A DNA stretch of 11,916 bases, from contig JAHELM010000032.1 of the NCBI GenBank assembly GCA_024644185.1, positions 1-11,916 of the forward strand, written 5' to 3'. The notes beneath the pieces are model-generated. The model was not told the origin of the DNA. It was given only the letters and a program-made list of their open reading frames with translations, and did no database searches. Origin of the DNA: Rhodospirillales bacterium. Its GTDB lineage: Bacteria > Pseudomonadota > Alphaproteobacteria > UBA8366 > JADFVY01. Shown here in pieces: positions 9,105-11,916 of the stretch. Made by a program: the position numbers and the translations under genes. The first letter of the stretch is position 1, and every line of letters starts with the position of its first letter.

Positions 9105-10148
9105 ATGAAGTTGACCGAATTGCGGATCGCCGGCCTTGCCCTGGCCGCGCTGCTGGGTTCCTGCGCTTCCTGGACCGATGGCGGTGACCGCGGCGACGCG
9201 AGCCCGGCCGCAACGGCACCGCTGCTGCACGCCGATCACCCTCTGGCCGGTCGGATCTGGCGCCCGGCGGAAGGCCGGTTCGCGACGGCGGGAGAGATCT
9301 ATGCCAGCCTGAAGACGGCCGAACTGGTGCTGCTGGGCGAAAAGCACGACAATCCCGAACACCACCGCATCCAGGCCCTGCTGCTGCGTGAAATGGCGAC
9401 GCTCAGGCGACGCCCGGCGGTCGTTTTCGAGATGCTGACGACGGGCCAGCAGGCCCCGCTCGACTTCTATCTCGCGGGCGCGGGGGATGCCGCCGGCCTC
9501 GGCGCCGCGGTCGGCTGGGCCGAATCCGGATGGCCCGACTGGTCGATCTATCGGCCGATCGCCGAAATCGCCCTGGCGGCGGACATGCCGGTGCTTGCCG
9601 GTGGACTGGAACGCGATGTGAGTCGGGCGGTTTCGAAAGGCGGCGTCGACGCATTGGGGCCGGGGCGCGCGGCGGCGCTGCGGCTCGATCAACCACCCCC
9701 CGACGACATGCGCGCGGCAATGCGCGCGGAAGTTCACGACAGCCACTGTGGCGTCCTGCCCGAATCCATGCTCGACCCGATGGTCGCCGTCACCCTGGCC
9801 AAGGACGCCACAATGGCGGAGAAACTGATCGAGTCCGCCGCCTCGTCGGGACGTGACAGTGCCGTGCTGATCGCCGGGAACGGCCATGTGCGGGCCGATT
9901 ACGGGGTGCCGTGGCATTTGCGGCGGCTCGCGGCGGCATCCCGCCGTCTCGGCATCGGCATGATCGAGGTGGTCGCCAGCGAAACCGACCCGGTCGGATA
10001 TGTGGCCCAGGTCGACGGCCGCTTCGCATACGATTTCGTCTGGTTTACCGGCCGGGTCGATGACGAGGACCCCTGCGCCGCTTTCGCCGACCAGCTTCAG
10101 CACTTGAAGGAGCGGGCGCCCGCGCCCGCGGAATCGGGCGGGAACTGA
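9105..10148 (+). CDS. ChaN-family putative haem-binding lipoprotein
   Basis: The 347-residue product begins with a lipoprotein signal: a hydrophobic segment ending LLGSC, with the lipidated Cys20. The mature protein shows LGEKHDNPEHH (77-87), VVFEML (107-111), AEVHDSHCG (208-216) and AGNGHVRADYGVP (257-269), typical of ChaN and related proteins (the PDZ-less, uncharacterised 'haem-binding uptake' family). Campylobacter ChaN is an iron-regulated lipoprotein that binds a haem dimer; the role here is inferred. I chose ATG 9105 because GAGGAG lies eight bases upstream and it gives the signal peptide; an upstream in-frame ATG at 9027 would bury the signal. The next gene is a haem protein, and ccmH and hemN follow, which fits a haem role. 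Membrane side and ligand residues are not shown by sequence alone. Confidence 0.85.
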   Translation: MKLTELRIAGLALAALLGSCASWTDGGDRGDASPAATAPLLHADHPLAGRIWRPAEGRFATAGEIYASLKTAELVLLGEKHDNPEHHRIQALLLREMATLRRRPAVVFEMLTTGQQAPLDFYLAGAGDAAGLGAAVGWAESGWPDWSIYRPIAEIALAADMPVLAGGLERDVSRAVSKGGVDALGPGRAAALRLDQPPPDDMRAAMRAEVHDSHCGVLPESMLDPMVAVTLAKDATMAEKLIESAASSGRDSAVLIAGNGHVRADYGVPWHLRRLAAASRRLGIGMIEVVASETDPVGYVAQVDGRFAYDFVWFTGRVDDEDPCAAFADQLQHLKERAPAPAESGGN

Positions 10149-10192
10149 CCGGCGCCACCTGAGGGGGTGACCCCGTGCCGCAGGGTTCGGCC

Positions 10193-10221
10193 TTGACAGA
10201 AGCGCATAAAACCTTTGTATT
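10193..10221 (+). promoter_or_regulatory. Promoter of the cytochrome c gene
   Basis: A perfect -35 hexamer, TTGACA (10193-10198), is followed after 17 bases by TGTATT (10216-10221), four of six matches to the -10 consensus. Initiation near 10229 gives a leader of about 120 bases. The leader contains the 12-bp palindrome TCGCGATCGCGA (10279-10290). The rest of the 203-base gap after the lipoprotein gene shows nothing I can name. Confidence 0.6.
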
Positions 10222-10351
10222 CCGGCGCATGCTAGGCCGGGATTACGGTTCTCTGCGGGGGGAAATCGGCCACCGGCATCGCGATCGCGACGCATCCATC
10301 CGGCGCGGGTCGTGACACGAGTGTTCGAATCACAATGGGACGAGAGCAATT

Positions 10352-10729
10352 ATGAAATCGAATCTGATCAAACTTGCCGGCTTTGCCGCCGTCATCGCCT
10401 TCGCCAGCCCGGCCTTCGCCGATGGCGACGCCGCCGCGGGCGAGAAGGTCTTCAACAAGTGCAAGGCCTGCCACACCCTGGAAGAGGGCAAGAACAAGGT
10501 CGGCCCCAGCCTGCACGGCGTGTTCGGTCGCAAGGCCGGTAGCGTCGACGGCTTCAAGTACTCCAAGGCGATGACCGATTTCGGCGTCACCTGGGACGAG
10601 GGCGAACTGAAGAAGTTCCTGGCCGATCCGAAGGGCGTGGTTCCGGGCACCCGGATGACCTTCGCCGGCCTGAAGAAGGAAGACGAAATCGAAAACGTCA
10701 TCGCCTATCTGAAGGCAAACGGCGGCTGA
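10352..10729 (+). CDS. Periplasmic class I cytochrome c (cytochrome c2 type)
   Basis: This is a 125-residue soluble electron carrier, probably shuttling electrons between the bc1 complex and terminal oxidases or a reaction centre. A Sec signal peptide ends AFA-D at residues 23-24. The mature protein has one haem site, CKACH (Cys37, Cys40, His41), and GTRMTFAG supplies the axial Met102. GPSLHGVFGRKAG (51-63), YSKAM and the C-terminal VIAYLKANGG are standard for cytochrome c2/mitochondrial-like cytochrome c. The length suits a small c2 without large insertions. It has its own promoter, with a purine-rich GGGACGAGAG before the ATG. It converges with ccmH, whose product serves its maturation. cycA is a possible name, but I cannot tell which c2 paralogue this is. 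Confidence 0.94.
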   Translation: MKSNLIKLAGFAAVIAFASPAFADGDAAAGEKVFNKCKACHTLEEGKNKVGPSLHGVFGRKAGSVDGFKYSKAMTDFGVTWDEGELKKFLADPKGVVPGTRMTFAGLKKEDEIENVIAYLKANGG

Positions 10730-10759
10730 CGATCGGCTTGTTTCCGGGCGAACCGGTTT

Positions 10760-10804
10760 TGGGCGGCGGCGGCGGGGTAGGTCACGATCCCGGGCCGCCG
10801 CCCA
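10760..10804. terminator. Hairpin at the convergent cytochrome c / ccmH ends
   Basis: TGGGCGGCGGC (10760-10770) pairs perfectly with GCCGCCGCCCA (10794-10804). The right arm is also the last codons of ccmH. Position between convergent genes suits a bidirectional terminator, but neither strand has a T-run after the stem, so this is only a candidate. Confidence 0.35.
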
Positions 10805-11267
10805 GCAGTTCGGAAACCCGTTTCTTCTCATCGGCGCTCAGCGCCGGTGCCGATTCGGCCCGCCGGCGTCCGCGCCTGGCCGCCACGAACAACGCCAGCC
10901 CCGCGATCAGGAAGAGTCCGGCCGGCCCGTACCACAGCATATACGTGATCCCCTTCATCGGCGGATTCAGCAGGACGTAGTCGCCGTATCGGGCGACGAC
11001 ATATTCGACCACCTGGTTGTCGCTGTCTCCGGCGGTCAATCGCTGGCGGACGATGACGCGCAGATCGCGGGCGAGATCGGCATTCGAATCGTCGATCGAC
11101 TGATTCTGGCACACCAGGCAGCGCAGATCCGCGCTGATATCCCGGGCGCGGGCTTCGAGCACCGGATCGGGCAGCATCTCGTCGGGCTGGACGGCGCCGG
11201 CATTTGTCGCGAAACTGCCGACGAGAATGATGGCGGCGATCAACGTGGCGCGGGCGGTCGCATTCAT
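10782..11267 (-). CDS. ccmH: Cytochrome c maturation protein CcmH
   Basis: CcmH is a membrane-anchored thiol protein that reduces or presents apocytochrome CXXCH thiols for haem ligation by the CcmF/H/I complex in the periplasm. The 161-residue protein has a cleavable signal peptide (cleavage near residue 25), then LRCLVCQNQSI with Cys50 and Cys53, the family redox pair. A three-helix domain continues to VLLNPP, a transmembrane segment spans about 107-130, and the tail is Arg/Glu-rich and cytoplasmic. It matches the short alphaproteobacterial CcmH/CycL without a fused TPR (CcmI) part. GGAAGA lies eight bases before the ATG. It stands alone: no other ccm gene is on either side. Here it converges with a c-type cytochrome and diverges from hemN. 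Confidence 0.95.
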   Translation of the reverse strand: MNATARATLIAAIILVGSFATNAGAVQPDEMLPDPVLEARARDISADLRCLVCQNQSIDDSNADLARDLRVIVRQRLTAGDSDNQVVEYVVARYGDYVLLNPPMKGITYMLWYGPAGLFLIAGLALFVAARRGRRRAESAPALSADEKKRVSELLGGGPGS

Positions 11268-11299
11268 GGGCGTATCTTCCGGTTCGAGGGCATGCCGGC

Positions 11300-11328
11300 A
11301 AGATAGGAGGGTCGGCGCTCCGCTTCAA
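11300..11328 (-). promoter_or_regulatory. Promoter of ccmH
   Basis: On the minus strand TTGAAG (11328-11323) and TATCTT (11305-11300) are spaced by 17 bases, each matching consensus at four of six positions. Initiation would be near 11293 with a leader of about 26 bases. The FNR-type box centre then lies about 60.5 bases upstream, close to the class I activator position of -61.5. Confidence 0.5.
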
Positions 11329-11346
11329 CCGCCTTGCGGGCGCGAG

Positions 11347-11360
11347 TTGATTTGCATCAA
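11347..11360. promoter_or_regulatory. FNR/FnrL-type operator between ccmH and hemN
   Basis: TTGATTTGCATCAA is a perfect match to the FNR consensus TTGAT-N4-ATCAA. It is centred 41.5 bases upstream of the first hemN ATG. FNR homologues activate hemN at low oxygen in several proteobacteria, so control of hemN is very likely. Control of the divergent ccmH is possible from its spacing. Confidence 0.85.
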
Positions 11361-11383
11361 GGCCGGAAGGTCCCGGACGGAAT

Positions 11384-11389
11384 TATGGT
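11384..11389 (+). promoter_or_regulatory. Possible -10 element of hemN
   Basis: TATGGT matches four of six positions of the sigma-70 -10 hexamer and stands where a class II FNR promoter would need it, about 30 bases after the box centre. Initiation would fall at or within a few bases of the first hemN ATG (11395). Confidence 0.4.
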
Positions 11390-11394
11390 GTCGC

Positions 11395-11916
11395 ATGCTT
11401 ATGAAAACCAGACAGATGGACCGCGGCCTGCTCGAACGCTACGACCAGCGGGTCCCGCGTTATACCAGCTATCCGACGGCGCCGCATTTTCATCCCGGTA
11501 TCGGCGCCGATACCTATTTGAAGTGGCTGGGCAATCTCGGGGCCCACACGCCCTTGTCCCTGTATTTCCATGTCCCCTTCTGCAAGGAGATGTGCTGGTA
11601 TTGCGGCTGCCATACCAAGGTCGTCCGGCGCTACCAGCCGGTCAGTGACTATGCCGCGATCCTTGCCGACGAAATCGCGCTGATCGCCGCGGCGATCCCC
11701 GGCCGCCCGCCGGTGACGCATATGCATTGGGGCGGCGGGACACCGACGATCCTGTCGGCCGCCGACAGCACGCATCTGATGGAACGCATCGGCGCCCTGT
11801 TCTCGGTGACCCCGGATGCCGAGATCGCCGTCGAGATGGATCCCCGCACGGTGACCCGGGAACACGTCACGGCGCTGGCGCGGGTTGGCGTCAACCGGGC
11901 CAGTCTGGGCGTGCAG
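11395..11916 (+). CDS. hemN: Oxygen-independent coproporphyrinogen III dehydrogenase, N-terminal part (cut by window edge)
   Basis: HemN is a radical-SAM enzyme that converts coproporphyrinogen III to protoporphyrinogen IX without oxygen. 174 residues are seen; the rest lies beyond the right edge. PRYTSYPTAPHF (21-32) is the HemN-specific N-terminal block, absent from HemW. YFHVPFCKEMCWYCGC carries the iron-sulfur cysteines Cys63, Cys67 and Cys70 plus the extra Cys72. HWGGGTPT (111-118) binds S-adenosylmethionine, and EMDPRT follows. In-frame ATGs stand at 11395, 11401 and 11416, and none has a good Shine-Dalgarno sequence; homology begins about residue 9, so any is possible. The FNR-type box upstream indicates induction at low oxygen. 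It is divergent from ccmH. Confidence 0.95.
   Translation, partial: MLMKTRQMDRGLLERYDQRVPRYTSYPTAPHFHPGIGADTYLKWLGNLGAHTPLSLYFHVPFCKEMCWYCGCHTKVVRRYQPVSDYAAILADEIALIAAAIPGRPPVTHMHWGGGTPTILSAADSTHLMERIGALFSVTPDAEIAVEMDPRTVTREHVTALARVGVNRASLGVQ

Overview
The window is GC-rich chromosomal DNA from an alphaproteobacterium, most likely of the Rhodospirillales type. That assignment rests on gene order (aroA-cmk-rpsA-ihfB-lapA-pyrF-trpF-trpB-trpA), on the FYDLN zinc-ribbon/acidic-tail protein beside tRNA-Ala, on a class II EPSP synthase, and on a periplasmic cytochrome c2-type protein. It is inference from content, not a species identification. I see no transposase, integrase, phage gene, CRISPR array or rRNA.

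Left arm, minus strand, about 1-8130: one long run of housekeeping genes. In the direction of transcription it begins with aroA (last step but one to chorismate), joined by a 4-base overlap to cmk (CMP kinase), then rpsA (ribosomal protein S1), which ends in a strong intrinsic terminator. Next come ihfB (IHF beta) and lapA (small two-helix membrane protein), then pyrF (OMP decarboxylase) overlapping trpF by 4 bases, then a 133-base gap with a possible internal promoter, and finally trpB and trpA. trpB and trpA overlap at GTGA, and trpA runs off the left edge. The run links chorismate synthesis, tryptophan synthesis, pyrimidine synthesis and translation. A 17-bp sequence repeated three times lies just upstream of pyrF, and its 10-bp core recurs inside the pyrF start region.

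Middle, plus strand, about 8260-8955: divergent from aroA is a small FYDLN-family protein with a zinc ribbon and a very acidic tail. It is followed by tRNA-Ala(GGC) with its own promoter, a leader hairpin and a downstream hairpin.

Right arm, about 9100-11916: four genes with a haem theme. They are a ChaN-type putative haem-binding lipoprotein, a soluble c-type cytochrome with a consensus -35 element, a free-standing ccmH (cytochrome c maturation) transcribed towards the cytochrome, and divergently hemN (oxygen-independent coproporphyrinogen III dehydrogenase), cut by the right edge. A perfect FNR-type box, TTGATTTGCATCAA, lies between ccmH and hemN. Its spacing suits class II activation of hemN and class I activation of ccmH.

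Most of the window is conserved core genome. The best candidates for a new observation are the shared FNR-type box with a possibly leaderless hemN, the orphan ccmH in a haem neighbourhood, the repeat array at pyrF, and the palindrome before the FYDLN gene. I do not see a wholly new multi-gene system.
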